The translations under genes were made by a program, and so were the position numbers. A stretch of 11,242 bases of DNA from NCBI GenBank assembly GCA_001791715.1, contig MGFD01000015.1, forward strand, positions 476 to 11,717, in the 5' to 3' direction. Shown one piece after another: positions 1-6,760 of the stretch. Below the pieces are notes generated by a model, which saw only the letters and a program-made list of their open reading frames with translations, did no database searches and was not told where the DNA came from. This stretch comes from Candidatus Uhrbacteria bacterium RIFOXYB2_FULL_45_11. Lineage in GTDB: Bacteria > Patescibacteriota > Patescibacteriia > UBA9934 > GWF2-40-263. Numbering within the stretch: the stretch's first letter is position 1; each line of letters begins with the position of its first letter.

Positions 1-752
1 TTGCCCCCACAATCGGAAACAATCATGGGTTTTGCTTCAAGTGGACGCAAGAAAAAGTACGAATCGACCGTAACAGAACGTGTTGAAACAGCGCCTGTGA
101 CGGTGAATGGGTATTCAGAAATACACACAACGTAGTCACCGATCTCTTTTCGTGCCTCCCAGACCGTTTTTGCGGCGTCTGTTTTAGCATCGAATTCCTT
201 GTCTAGTTGTCGATGAAGCATGTCACGAAACTGGAAAACGTGCCGAATGGATTCACTATCATATCCGGCTTCATGCAGTCCTTTGACATATCGATCATCC
301 AAGATGCCGATTCCCTTTATGATTGCTTCCCGATTGAATGTTCCAAAACCAACGAGTCTGTTTAATTGTTCACTCAATAGAGCGTTTTCGTTGTCTGTAA
401 GTTTAAGGAGCTCAAGAAATTGTTCTAATGAGCTCTTTTTACGTTCACCTGTTTCTGGATTATGTGCACGATCTAGTTTGCCATAGGTGTGGTGGTCGAT
501 GATCACAACGTTGATACCACATTTTCGGAGTTTGTTTTCCGTATATTCACCTGGCAGTTCAACAGTCCACACTTCTCGTTTTCCGCTTGCACGAACAAGT
601 GTAACGGCATCTTGCTCGTTATCGAGCAAAGCACCGTGAGGTTGCGGACTACGAATTGTGTAGATGCCAAGGCAAAGTGCGATCAAGTAGATCAGACGCG
701 ATTCTGGATCATTGTCTACTGTATAGAGCAAAACGTTGCGCAAAGAACGCAT
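1..752 (-). CDS. DHH-phosphoesterase-like protein, 3' end outside window
   Basis: An open frame runs leftwards from an ATG at 752 to the window edge, giving about 250 residues of an incomplete protein. Around residues 43-50 there is an acidic LDNEQDA segment. Around residues 88-92 there is a strand followed by Asp-His-His (VVIIDHH), the signature of the DHH superfamily, whose members bind metal ions and cleave phosphodiester bonds in nanoRNA, cyclic dinucleotides or single-stranded DNA. A later GILDDR segment could be the fourth acidic motif. The C-terminal part that would separate NrnA-like from RecJ-like proteins is not in the window, so the substrate is unknown. The start at 752 is chosen because an in-frame ATG at 797 lies upstream of the predicted transcription start; a weak purine-rich AGGGG precedes 752. 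Coding is on the minus strand; the plus-strand frames here are shadows. DHH membership is inferred from motifs only. Confidence 0.6.
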   Translation of the reverse strand, partial: MRSLRNVLLYTVDNDPESRLIYLIALCLGIYTIRSPQPHGALLDNEQDAVTLVRASGKREVWTVELPGEYTENKLRKCGINVVIIDHHTYGKLDRAHNPETGERKKSSLEQFLELLKLTDNENALLSEQLNRLVGFGTFNREAIIKGIGILDDRYVKGLHEAGYDSESIRHVFQFRDMLHRQLDKEFDAKTDAAKTVWEARKEIGDYVVCISEYPFTVTGAVSTRSVTVDSYFFLRPLEAKPMIVSDCGG

Positions 753-787
753 GTGAACCCCTGTCTTGCGATTGAATGCAAGGCAAA

Positions 788-816
788 AAGATATCATAAA
801 ACCATTGATTTGTCAA
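788..816 (-). promoter_or_regulatory. Sigma-70-type promoter of the DHH-like gene
   Basis: On the minus strand a perfect TTGACA -35 box (811-816) is followed after 17 bp by TATCTT (788-793). The predicted transcript starts near 780, leaving a leader of roughly 30 nt before the ATG at 752. Confidence 0.6.
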
Positions 817-845
817 TGGATTAGATGAATTTTCATGAGATTTTC

Positions 846-874
846 TTGTGTTCATACAGACGAGTTGTTACAAT
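846..874 (+). promoter_or_regulatory. Promoter of the coiled-coil protein gene
   Basis: TTGTGT (846-851), a 17-bp spacer and TACAAT (869-874) form a reasonable promoter facing right. It is back to back with the promoter of the DHH-like gene. The leader before ATG 901 would be about 20 nt and contains no clear Shine-Dalgarno sequence. Confidence 0.5.
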
Positions 875-900
875 ATTTCTATTGAATTAACCATGTCTAT

Positions 901-1689
901 ATGCCAGAAGGTTCCAGAGCAGTGCCATCAAAAGAAGAATTATCAAAAATGGAAACAAAAGTAGGAAGAAGTGAAAGGGTGTTAGGAAAACTTGGAATTG
1001 AGGCAGGAGCAAAACCAAACGAAACAACGGAAGAGCATATTGCAAGATTGCAACGTGCGATTTGGGAAGTGATGATGGATGACGATAAGTGGAATGCTGT
1101 AGAATTTCACGTTGGTCGAATGGCAGAATTATTGCGGACAATAGATACGGTAACGGAGCAGTTGGCTCAGTTGGAAGATGAGAAGAACAAACAGAAAGAA
1201 AAACAAAAATTGCAAAAAGCATGTGAAATACTTGTTCGTGATCTTGGAGGCAGTGTTTATGAAAAAGAAATAGATTCTGTTCTCGCGAAATTAGAAGGAG
1301 ATCCAAAGAAGGCAGAGAAAATTGCGTTTGCACTTGAGATGTTTTCTCAACAAAAAAGCGCATTAACAGAACGACAAGATCGTGTTAAAAGAGGAAATCA
1401 ACTTTATCAAAAATGGCGAGACATTCAACATTCTCAGTCAGAAAATTCCGTTCGTAGACAAGGAGGATTTTTGGGAATCATTGCCTTGGAAGAAACGAGA
1501 GGTGACCAAGAGGCGTTAGCAGAAATGTCACAGGATAATGCTTCTAAAGAGGAGCGTGATCAAATAAAAGATAGACTTAGAAAAGCAAAGAAACAGATAC
1601 AAAGATCTTTTGAAAGAGACGCAGAAGAATTTAGATTATTCGGAGAAAAAATTCTAAAAATACAGAAAGTTTTAGATAAACTCGCGTAA
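901..1689 (+). CDS. Charged coiled-coil protein of unknown function
   Basis: The gene encodes 262 residues, very rich in Lys, Glu, Gln and Arg, with no signal peptide or membrane segment, so it is probably cytosolic. Two long helical stretches dominate: about residues 70-110, which passes through a Lys/Gln/Glu-rich run (KNKQKEKQKLQK), and about residues 205-262. Both have the heptad-like hydrophobic spacing of coiled coils. A less charged segment around residues 185-195 (GGFLGIIAL) separates them. I do not recognise a family. The start is the ATG at 901; another ATG at 893 is out of frame. The gene stands alone, with its own promoter and a terminator behind it, facing the convergent transketolase operon. 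A structural or scaffold role is possible, but nothing in the sequence proves it. Confidence 0.75.
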   Translation: MPEGSRAVPSKEELSKMETKVGRSERVLGKLGIEAGAKPNETTEEHIARLQRAIWEVMMDDDKWNAVEFHVGRMAELLRTIDTVTEQLAQLEDEKNKQKEKQKLQKACEILVRDLGGSVYEKEIDSVLAKLEGDPKKAEKIAFALEMFSQQKSALTERQDRVKRGNQLYQKWRDIQHSQSENSVRRQGGFLGIIALEETRGDQEALAEMSQDNASKEERDQIKDRLRKAKKQIQRSFERDAEEFRLFGEKILKIQKVLDKLA

Positions 1690-1700
1690 GGATTGAAAAG

Positions 1701-1740
1701 AAAAATCCCAAGCTCCAAAAATTTGGAATTTGGGATTTTA
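1701..1740. terminator. Bidirectional terminator between convergent genes
   Basis: AAAATCCCAA (1702-1711) pairs with TTGGGATTTT (1730-1739), and an inner CCAAA/TTTGG stem (1715-1719 with 1722-1726) closes the hairpin. The A-rich left arm and T-rich right arm give a U-tract in either direction. It can therefore end both the coiled-coil gene (stop at 1689) and the transketolase operon (stop at 1752). Confidence 0.8.
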
Positions 1741-1751
1741 TATTTGGCGCT

Positions 1752-2915
1752 TTATCTTGTTCTTACTTTCAGATTTGGTTTTGTTCCTCCCCATTTTCTA
1801 GGAGCTCTCGACAATGCTTCTTCGAAAATCTGTTTTCGCATCATGATGCGTCTTTCTTCTGCGGCTTGAATGTGAGCTGGAATTTTTGAGATAGGTTTTC
1901 CCATTTTTCGATCAAGTACCCTGATCGCAGCAAGAGCAATGAACGGCGCTGTGAGTCCAAAGGCTTCAAGGACTTGGTCTGGTTCTCCAGATTCGCCAAA
2001 TTGATCTTGGGTTCCGACGCGTTCAACGGGAACGGGAGTTGTGAGGGCGAGCGTTTCACAAACAACACCCGCGAGACCTCCGTTGACTTGGCCTTCTTCA
2101 ATGGTGACAATCGCACCTGTTTCTTTTGCGGCGGCGATGATTGTTTTTTCATCAAATGGTTTGATGGAGTGTGCGTTTATGACGCGACACTCAATTCCGT
2201 GTTCTTTTGAAAGCGCATCGGCTGCGAGGAGTGCTTCATAAAGGAGTGGGCCGGCTGCGACGAGTGTGAGGTCGTTTCCAAATCTGTAAACTTCCGCATG
2301 ACCAAGTTTGAATGGTGTTTTTTCTGTGGTGAATACAGGAGATGCTGCGCGTGCGAATCGGAAATAAAATGGGCCGACCATTTTTGCACCCGCAACGGTT
2401 GTTTTGCGTGTTTCGATTGCGTCACACGGAACTTCTACGGTCATGTTTGGAATTGCGCGCGTAATCACAATATCTTCAAGCATTTGGTGCGTTGCACCAT
2501 CGGGTCCAACCGAGAGTCCTGCGTGCGCGCCCGCGATTTTTACGTTTGAGTTTTGAAGAGCGATGGTTGTTTTAATTTGCTCCCAGTTTCTTCCAGGAGA
2601 AAAAGCGGCATAACTTGAAATAAACGGAACTTTTCCTGTCATGGACATTCCTGCACCAATGGAGGCAAGGGATTGTTCCGCGATACCCATTTGAATGAAT
2701 CTATTGGGGAAAACCTTTTTAAACATTTCTGAGCGCGTAGATTCCGTAAGATCGCAACAAAGGACGACAACATTTATATCTTTTTTGCCCGCCTCAATAA
2801 GACCTTCGCCGTATCCGTTGCGTGTTGGAATTTGTTTCAGTTCTTTTGTGTTGAATAAATTACGAGCAAGATACATTTCTGGGTTGAGTCCTTTTTGTAT
2901 TTTTTTTATGCTCAT
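1752..2915 (-). CDS. Transketolase, C-terminal subunit (Pyr and C-terminal domains)
   Basis: This 387-residue protein carries the second half of transketolase, which moves two-carbon ketol units between sugar phosphates in the non-oxidative pentose phosphate pathway. The pyrimidine-binding domain spans about residues 30-195. It holds the catalytic glutamate E80 in MGIAEQ and the substrate-site segment AHAGLSVGPDGATHQ (129-143, with H131 and H143). The C-terminal domain follows (about 205-330), with a typical VINAHSIKPFD turn. Split C-subunits are often near 310 residues; this one has about 25 extra residues at the front and a charged tail of about 55 residues (333-387). It starts one base after the stop of the N-subunit gene (TAATATG) with no Shine-Dalgarno sequence, so its translation is probably coupled. 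The two chains should form an alpha2beta2-type enzyme, because each active site needs both. The family is certain; a 1-deoxyxylulose-phosphate synthase is unlikely from the motifs. Confidence 0.93.
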   Translation of the reverse strand: MSIKKIQKGLNPEMYLARNLFNTKELKQIPTRNGYGEGLIEAGKKDINVVVLCCDLTESTRSEMFKKVFPNRFIQMGIAEQSLASIGAGMSMTGKVPFISSYAAFSPGRNWEQIKTTIALQNSNVKIAGAHAGLSVGPDGATHQMLEDIVITRAIPNMTVEVPCDAIETRKTTVAGAKMVGPFYFRFARAASPVFTTEKTPFKLGHAEVYRFGNDLTLVAAGPLLYEALLAADALSKEHGIECRVINAHSIKPFDEKTIIAAAKETGAIVTIEEGQVNGGLAGVVCETLALTTPVPVERVGTQDQFGESGEPDQVLEAFGLTAPFIALAAIRVLDRKMGKPISKIPAHIQAAEERRIMMRKQIFEEALSRAPRKWGGTKPNLKVRTR

Positions 2916-2916
2916 A

Positions 2917-3816
2917 TTATTCGTGTTCTGATTGAATCTTTCCCCAGAGTGTTCTTAATTCTTTGATAGAATTTGCCGCTTCTTTGCCTTTTGCCGGTGG
3001 TTTTCCGTGCCAAAGGTAATCATATTCCATAAAGTCGATGCCGTAGCCTGGAATCGTATTTGCGATAATCACACTACATTTATCACTTGTAGCATGAGCG
3101 CGCTCTACAGCCGTAACAAAATCACGAATATTGTTTCCCGCACATTCAATCACATTCAATCCAAATGCTTTGAGTTTATCTGCGAGTGGTTCAAGCGGCA
3201 TGATTTCTTCTGTTGTGCCATCGATCTGGATGTTGTTGCGATCGATGATGTACGTAAGATTATAAAGTCTGTTTGCGCCCGCAAACTGAAATGCTTCCCA
3301 ACACTGACCCTCATTGAGTTCACCATCACCCATGCAGCAATAAACTCTCCATGGAGATGTATCCATGAGTGCAGCATACGCCATTCCAGCCGCCTGTGAT
3401 GAACCTTCGCCGAGCGGACCAGAGGTTGTTTCTAATGCGGGGAGCCAAGCGTGTTCTGGGTGGCCCTGAAGCGGGGAGCCCATTTTTCGGAGCGACATCA
3501 TGTTCTTTTTTGGAAAATATCCAGCGTTTGCCATTGTGGCGTAACGGATTGGGGTGATGTGACCGTTTGATAAGATAAGACGATCGCGATCTTTCCAGTT
3601 TGGACGTTTTGGATCATGAACAAGAACATGAAAATAAAGTGCCGTAAAAATATCTGCCATACCAAGTGGGCCGGCTGAGTGTCCGGAACCTGCTTCTACA
3701 AGCATGGCAATAAGGTCTTCACGGATGGTCTGTGCTTTTTGTTCAAGGGATTTTAATTTTTTGTCGTGCAGGTGCAAAGGTTGTCGCACTTTAGGACCGA
3801 GAGAAAATTTCAACAT
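2917..3816 (-). CDS. Transketolase, N-terminal subunit (thiamine-diphosphate PP domain)
   Basis: This 299-residue protein is the N-terminal half of transketolase. The thiamine-diphosphate motif is complete: GDGELNEGQ at 163-171, followed by the NN pair at 194-195 that closes the metal-binding segment. Conserved substrate and cofactor histidines are visible in SGHSAG (H46), SNGH (H86), QGHPE (H119) and WHGKPP (H270). It works only with the downstream gene product, which supplies the catalytic glutamate. The gene is first in a two-gene operon with a 1-nt gap. The ATG at 3816 lies 9 nt behind an extended -10 box, so the mRNA is predicted to be leaderless. About 20 residues before the helix at 22-40 are not typical of the family and could be a lineage-specific extension. 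Confidence 0.94.
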   Translation of the reverse strand: MLKFSLGPKVRQPLHLHDKKLKSLEQKAQTIREDLIAMLVEAGSGHSAGPLGMADIFTALYFHVLVHDPKRPNWKDRDRLILSNGHITPIRYATMANAGYFPKKNMMSLRKMGSPLQGHPEHAWLPALETTSGPLGEGSSQAAGMAYAALMDTSPWRVYCCMGDGELNEGQCWEAFQFAGANRLYNLTYIIDRNNIQIDGTTEEIMPLEPLADKLKAFGLNVIECAGNNIRDFVTAVERAHATSDKCSVIIANTIPGYGIDFMEYDYLWHGKPPAKGKEAANSIKELRTLWGKIQSEHE

Positions 3817-3825
3817 AGTAAAGAT

Positions 3826-3834
3826 ATTGTAGCA
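3826..3834 (-). promoter_or_regulatory. Extended -10 promoter of the transketolase operon, leaderless
   Basis: The minus strand reads TGC-TACAAT, an extended -10 element, with nine bases (3817-3825) before the ATG at 3816. Transcription would start at or within a base or two of the start codon. No good -35 box lies at 17 bp, as is usual for extended -10 promoters. The element lies just downstream of the terminator of the preceding gene, so the operon is an independent unit. Confidence 0.55.
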
Positions 3835-3854
3835 GAAGAGAAGGGAAGAAGGGA

Positions 3855-3881
3855 AAACAAAACGAGGCTTGCGCCCCGTTT
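3855..3881 (-). terminator. Intrinsic terminator of the rpe/secreted-protein cluster
   Basis: Read on the minus strand, AACGGGGC and GCCTCGTT (3861-3868 with 3873-3880) form an 8-bp stem with one G-U pair and a GCAA (GNRA-type) tetraloop, followed by TTTTGTTTT. It sits 7 bp after the stop codon of the gene at 3888-4697. Confidence 0.8.
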
Positions 3882-3887
3882 ATTTGT

Positions 3888-4697
3888 TTATTGGATTGTG
3901 AGAGTTGCTTTTGCAGATCCGTAAACATCGTGGAAGGAAAGTGATGCCGTTGTCTTAAAGTACTTTGTGAAGGATTCGCCTGGATTAAGGGTTCCTGTAC
4001 CCCAATCTCCTGCGTCGTCACTTGCTGTGTGCTTGGTTGTTCCGTTATTTACGAATTTAACGGCTGTACCAGCTTGGACAGAAAGGGTTGCGGGAGAATA
4101 TCCGGAATCTGTGATGGAGATAACGACAGGAGCTTTGAGTCCTTTATCAAAGTTGATGTCAACCGCTTCTGATTTTTCTGCTGCAGGGCTGAACATGGAA
4201 GCGTCGTCGATCGTTCCTCCAATTTTGTAGTTTGAGAAGAATCCATCTGGTACGTCATCAATTTGTTTGTTCCATGTTGGGCCGTAGAGGGCTTTTGCAA
4301 CGGCTTCAGATCCGATTGCGCGAATAAGTCCGCCTTTTGCAACAACGTATACACGTGGATCTGAATTGATTTTGATCATGCGTGCACCTGGCTTGTAGGT
4401 AGCGTTTCCACCGATTTGAATTTTGGTGAGGTCTGCGTCTGAAACCCATTTCACGGTATTAAAGTTTGAGTACCATGTGAAATATGTCTTGTCGTTTGGA
4501 AAAACGTAGCGGAAACCGTCCAAACCGTAATAATACACAGCTGTGAAACTTTCTCCACGAATGAGATCACCCGATTTTAAACTTGCAAGCGACGTAAGAG
4601 ATGCTGCTTCTGCGGAAGGTGTTGCAACGATTGCCGCAAATGCTGCAGAAAACGCAAGCATGATGGATGCGCTGATCAAGACAAGACGTTTGGTCAT
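3888..4697 (-). CDS. Exported repeat-domain protein with degenerate cupredoxin domain (paralogue 1)
   Basis: The protein has 269 residues. Residues 1-31 are a signal peptide: a Lys/Arg start, a hydrophobic core and AxA-type sites near 20-32. Residues about 40-165 form a domain made of two similar halves: 53-102, beginning AVYYYGLDGFRYVFPND, and 115-164, beginning RVYVVAKGGLIRAIGSE. Each half ends in an (N/Y)xxIGG-like turn. Residues about 190-269 resemble a cupredoxin (plastocyanin-type) Greek-key domain: SITDSGYSPATLSVQAG, then VKFVNNG, then KHTASDD, then LNPGESFTKYF. The first copper ligand position is kept (H223). The usual Cys-xx-His-xx-Met cluster near the end is replaced by a SFHDVYGSAKA segment, so a normal type-1 copper site is unlikely. 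No lipobox or sortase motif is seen. It is probably a surface or extracellular binding or structural protein. Its own promoter lies in the 3' end of the upstream paralogue. Confidence 0.8.
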   Translation of the reverse strand: MTKRLVLISASIMLAFSAAFAAIVATPSAEAASLTSLASLKSGDLIRGESFTAVYYYGLDGFRYVFPNDKTYFTWYSNFNTVKWVSDADLTKIQIGGNATYKPGARMIKINSDPRVYVVAKGGLIRAIGSEAVAKALYGPTWNKQIDDVPDGFFSNYKIGGTIDDASMFSPAAEKSEAVDINFDKGLKAPVVISITDSGYSPATLSVQAGTAVKFVNNGTTKHTASDDAGDWGTGTLNPGESFTKYFKTTASLSFHDVYGSAKATLTIQ

Positions 4698-4724
4698 AAG
4701 AAAAGTTCAGTTAAGAATGTGTTT

Positions 4725-4753
4725 AGTATATCACGCGTCTATCTAGTCCACAA
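4725..4753 (-). promoter_or_regulatory. Promoter of secreted paralogue 1, inside the upstream gene's end
   Basis: On the minus strand TTGTGG (4748-4753), a 17-bp spacer and TATACT (4725-4730) precede the ATG at 4697 by 27 nt. The -35 box overlaps the last codons of the preceding gene. There is no terminator between the two genes, so read-through from upstream is also possible. Confidence 0.5.
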
Positions 4754-5546
4754 TAATCACTCCTGTCATTTTTGATTTTGCATCATAGATGGAGTAATAG
4801 GTCCACGTTCCTTTTACATCAAAATATTTTGTGAATGTGTCACCAGGTTGCATAGTTCCAGATCCCCAGATGCGATCCCATTCTGTTACGGAGTGTGCCA
4901 GAGTTCCTATGTTGATAAATTTTACAGCTTTTCCAGATTTAACGTGAATGGTTGGGGTGTCATACCCAGTGTCTGTGATCTGAACAACCGTTGGGGATGA
5001 AAGAGATTTGTCATTATTTACGGTTGTGACTTCTACCTTTTCTGCGTTGATAGAATATTGTGAAGGGAATTCAATTTTTGATCCGATGGTGTAATTTCCA
5101 AAAAATGCGTCAGGGACATCATCGATCATTTTGTTCCAAAGTTTCCCGTAAATATCATTGGCAACCATTTCAGATCCAATTGGGCGCAGGGTGCTGTTTT
5201 TTGAAACAGCATAAACGGTTGGGTCAGAATTTATTTTGAGCATTTTGACACCTGGTCTGTAAGTGACGTTTCCTCCAATTTGGATTTTGGTGAGATCTGC
5301 ATCTGAAACCCATTTTACGGTTGAAAAATCTTTGTACCAGCTGAAGTAGACTTTATCATTTGGAAAAACATAACGCATGCCGTCTGCGCCGTAGTAATAA
5401 ACGGCCGTAAAAGCTTGTCCGCGAACAAGATCTCCTGATTGAATGGTGGAGAGAGGAACAATTGCTGCGTGTGCCGTTGATGCGCTAAGCAAGAAGAATG
5501 CAAAGCCAAACAGGAGGGCAGAAAACTTTGGAAAAGAAATGGTCAT
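4743..5546 (-). CDS. Exported repeat-domain protein with degenerate cupredoxin domain (paralogue 2)
   Basis: This 267-residue protein shares the architecture of its downstream neighbour: a signal peptide (1-28, likely cleavage after AHA at about 27), a two-fold repeat domain (about 37-156) and a cupredoxin-like domain (about 185-267). The repeat domains of the two proteins are about 70% identical by eye, while the cupredoxin parts have diverged more. In the cupredoxin domain H218 (LAHSV) is kept. The expected Cys position reads Ser (YYSIYD, S252) and the second His position reads Tyr or Asp; M260 may be the axial position. Copper binding is therefore doubtful. The gene starts 5 bp after the stop of rpe, so co-transcription with rpe is likely. 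A TATTCT hexamer exactly 9 nt before the ATG could be an additional weak internal promoter. The function is unknown; the two genes are clearly a tandem duplication. Confidence 0.8.
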   Translation of the reverse strand: MTISFPKFSALLFGFAFFLLSASTAHAAIVPLSTIQSGDLVRGQAFTAVYYYGADGMRYVFPNDKVYFSWYKDFSTVKWVSDADLTKIQIGGNVTYRPGVKMLKINSDPTVYAVSKNSTLRPIGSEMVANDIYGKLWNKMIDDVPDAFFGNYTIGSKIEFPSQYSINAEKVEVTTVNNDKSLSSPTVVQITDTGYDTPTIHVKSGKAVKFINIGTLAHSVTEWDRIWGSGTMQPGDTFTKYFDVKGTWTYYSIYDAKSKMTGVIIVD

Positions 5547-5551
5547 AGGGT

Positions 5552-6196
5552 TTAAAGAATACTTTGTAAATGTTTCAGGGTTTCATTTGGGTGTTCGCTG
5601 TGAAAAATACCGGATCCGCTAATGATTCGATCCACTCCCGCGTTTATGAGCATTGGAATCAGCGCTTTTGTGACGCCACCATCGATTTCGATTTGTAAAT
5701 CAGGACGGTGATGTTTTGCTTGTTTTATTTTATCAAGAATCATGTCACCTTCAAATGGTTGTCCCATAGATCCCGGGTGAACTCCCATTATGGTGAGTTG
5801 ATGAATGGAGTGCAACACTTCCTCAATTTCTTTGAGAGGGGTTTCTGGATTCACTGCAACACCAACTTCTAGACCAAGAATATCTTTAATGTGTGAGGTG
5901 ACCGCTCCAATCGGGCGATGCATTTCTGCACTGACAATCGCACGTTTCATGTTTGGAACATGTTTTTGAAATGCTTCAATGATGGGAATCGGATTTTCAA
6001 CCATGAGGTGTAGTTCCATTTCGACATTTGTCGAAAGCGCACCGATTGCAACAGGATCGAACCAAGAGATGTGGGGAAAAAGCGTTCCGTCCAAAACATC
6101 GATCTGAATAAGCGAGCAATCGTTTTCGATTTCGCGAAGTTGTTTTTCAAACTGCTGTTCGGATTCAACGAGAAATGCGGGGACAATTTGGGACAT
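5552..6196 (-). CDS. rpe: Ribulose-phosphate 3-epimerase-like protein
   Basis: This 214-residue TIM barrel interconverts ribulose-5-phosphate and xylulose-5-phosphate, a substrate of the transketolase encoded nearby. Family blocks appear in order: IVPAFL at the first strand, QIDVLDG (31-37), ELHLMV (61-66), VAVNPETP (113-120), IMGVHPGSMGQPF (136-148), EIDGGV (170-175) and the phosphate-gripping SGSGIF (193-198). Of the four usual metal ligands, D33, H63 and D172 are present, but the first His is Gln (Q31). A longer open frame reaches 6283. The ATG at 6196 is preferred because it fits the family's normal N-terminus and length, and because TATCCT lies 8 nt upstream. The last gene product in this unit is exported, so linkage with rpe may be positional only. 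Assignment to the family is firm; exact activity is slightly less so because of Q31. Confidence 0.87.
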   Translation of the reverse strand: MSQIVPAFLVESEQQFEKQLREIENDCSLIQIDVLDGTLFPHISWFDPVAIGALSTNVEMELHLMVENPIPIIEAFQKHVPNMKRAIVSAEMHRPIGAVTSHIKDILGLEVGVAVNPETPLKEIEEVLHSIHQLTIMGVHPGSMGQPFEGDMILDKIKQAKHHRPDLQIEIDGGVTKALIPMLINAGVDRIISGSGIFHSEHPNETLKHLQSIL

Positions 6197-6204
6197 ATCA
6201 CAAG

Positions 6205-6233
6205 AGGATAAAGCATTGACATGCGAGCGAAAA
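6205..6233 (-). promoter_or_regulatory. Predicted near-leaderless promoter of rpe
   Basis: On the minus strand TTTTCG (6228-6233), a 17-bp spacer and TATCCT (6205-6210) are followed after 8 nt by the ATG at 6196. It overlaps the divergent promoter of the 6286 gene. Confidence 0.4.
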
Positions 6234-6244
6234 TAAGGTAGATT
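6216..6244 (+). promoter_or_regulatory. Strong consensus promoter of the 6286 gene
   Basis: A perfect TTGACA (6216-6221), a 17-bp spacer and TAGATT (6239-6244) face right. The leader is about 35 nt and contains a purine-rich GAGGGAGA ending about 10 nt before the ATG, plus a short CCTCG/CGAGG pairing that could partly mask it. Confidence 0.7.
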
Positions 6245-6285
6245 CTGTCCTCGTCGCAAGGATATGGCGAGGGAGAAAAACAAAG

Positions 6286-6732
6286 ATGCATTCAGCTACA
6301 CGAGATCGCCTTGATCGCATGGAGGCAGCGCTATTGAAACACACAGCTCCAGAGAAACGTGAAGCGCTACAGAAGAAGTTTGCCAATCATCGTATCAAAG
6401 AGGAAGAGGCGGAACAAAAAGCTGCGGAAGCTGTTGAGCGGGTGAAAAAGAATCCACCTTCGAAGGGCGCACGTTGGACAAAACCTGTCGGCCAGTATCA
6501 AGAGATTTCCCTTGTGAAAAAGGGTGAGGTTCTTGGAACGCTCTTTCGGTGCATTGGTGGATGGAATTACGAAATGCCCGATAAGAAGAAAACGCGCGGA
6601 GACACCGGATCATCTCCTTGGCATCACGATCTCGACGAAGCGAAAGCAACGTTTCGCAAAATGATCGATGACTGGGCAATCGAACTCGCATCTGTTCCGG
6701 AAATCGTAGACGACGACGAAGAAGAGACCTAA
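6286..6732 (+). CDS. Unknown small protein with charged helix and acidic tail
   Basis: The gene encodes 148 residues with no signal peptide or membrane span. Residues 1-55 are a strongly charged helix, probably a coiled coil (many Glu, Lys and Ala). Residues about 68-130 look like a small globular domain: a strand pair around EVLGTLFRCIGGWNYEMP, then a WHHDLDEAKATFRKMIDDW helix. This layout recalls small beta-beta-alpha domains, but I cannot name a family. The last ten residues are almost all Asp or Glu. The ATG at 6286 follows a consensus promoter and a purine-rich stretch; an ATG at 6264 opens only a 16-codon frame. The gene is monocistronic, with a terminator starting at its stop codon, and is divergent from rpe and convergent with rpiB. 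Confidence 0.75.
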   Translation: MHSATRDRLDRMEAALLKHTAPEKREALQKKFANHRIKEEEAEQKAAEAVERVKKNPPSKGARWTKPVGQYQEISLVKKGEVLGTLFRCIGGWNYEMPDKKKTRGDTGSSPWHHDLDEAKATFRKMIDDWAIELASVPEIVDDDEEET

Positions 6733-6759
6733 CCACAGCTTTAACTCTGTGGTTTTTTT
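6731..6759 (+). terminator. Intrinsic terminator of the 6286 gene
   Basis: AACCACAG (6731-6738) and CTGTGGTT (6747-6754) form an 8-bp stem with an 8-nt loop, followed by a run of T. It overlaps the stop codon at 6730-6732. On the opposite strand there is no T-tract, so it should not stop rpiB transcripts. Confidence 0.85.
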
Positions 6760-6760
6760 A

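Noticed and set aside
753..797. ATG at 797 as start of the DHH-like gene
   Set aside because: It lies at the predicted -10 box, upstream of the transcription start implied by TTGACA-17-TATCTT.
220..824. Two plus-strand open frames at 220-486 and 489-824
   Set aside because: They lie antisense to a single continuous minus-strand frame with a DHH motif and a consensus promoter; their translations are low-complexity and show no family features.
887..1363. Minus-strand frame with a very Leu/Phe-rich product, resembling a membrane protein
   Set aside because: It is the antisense of the Lys/Glu-rich coiled-coil gene, whose codons read as Phe and Leu on the other strand; it has no promoter of its own.
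6197..6283. N-terminal extension of rpe to an ATG at 6283
   Set aside because: The added 29 residues are not part of the family's N-terminus, and the extension would run through the likely rpe promoter and the divergent promoter.
6264..6314. Short upstream frame of 16 codons overlapping the 6286 gene
   Set aside because: An ATG near a leader is expected by chance; there is no Shine-Dalgarno sequence for it and the product has no regulatory-peptide features such as repeated residues.
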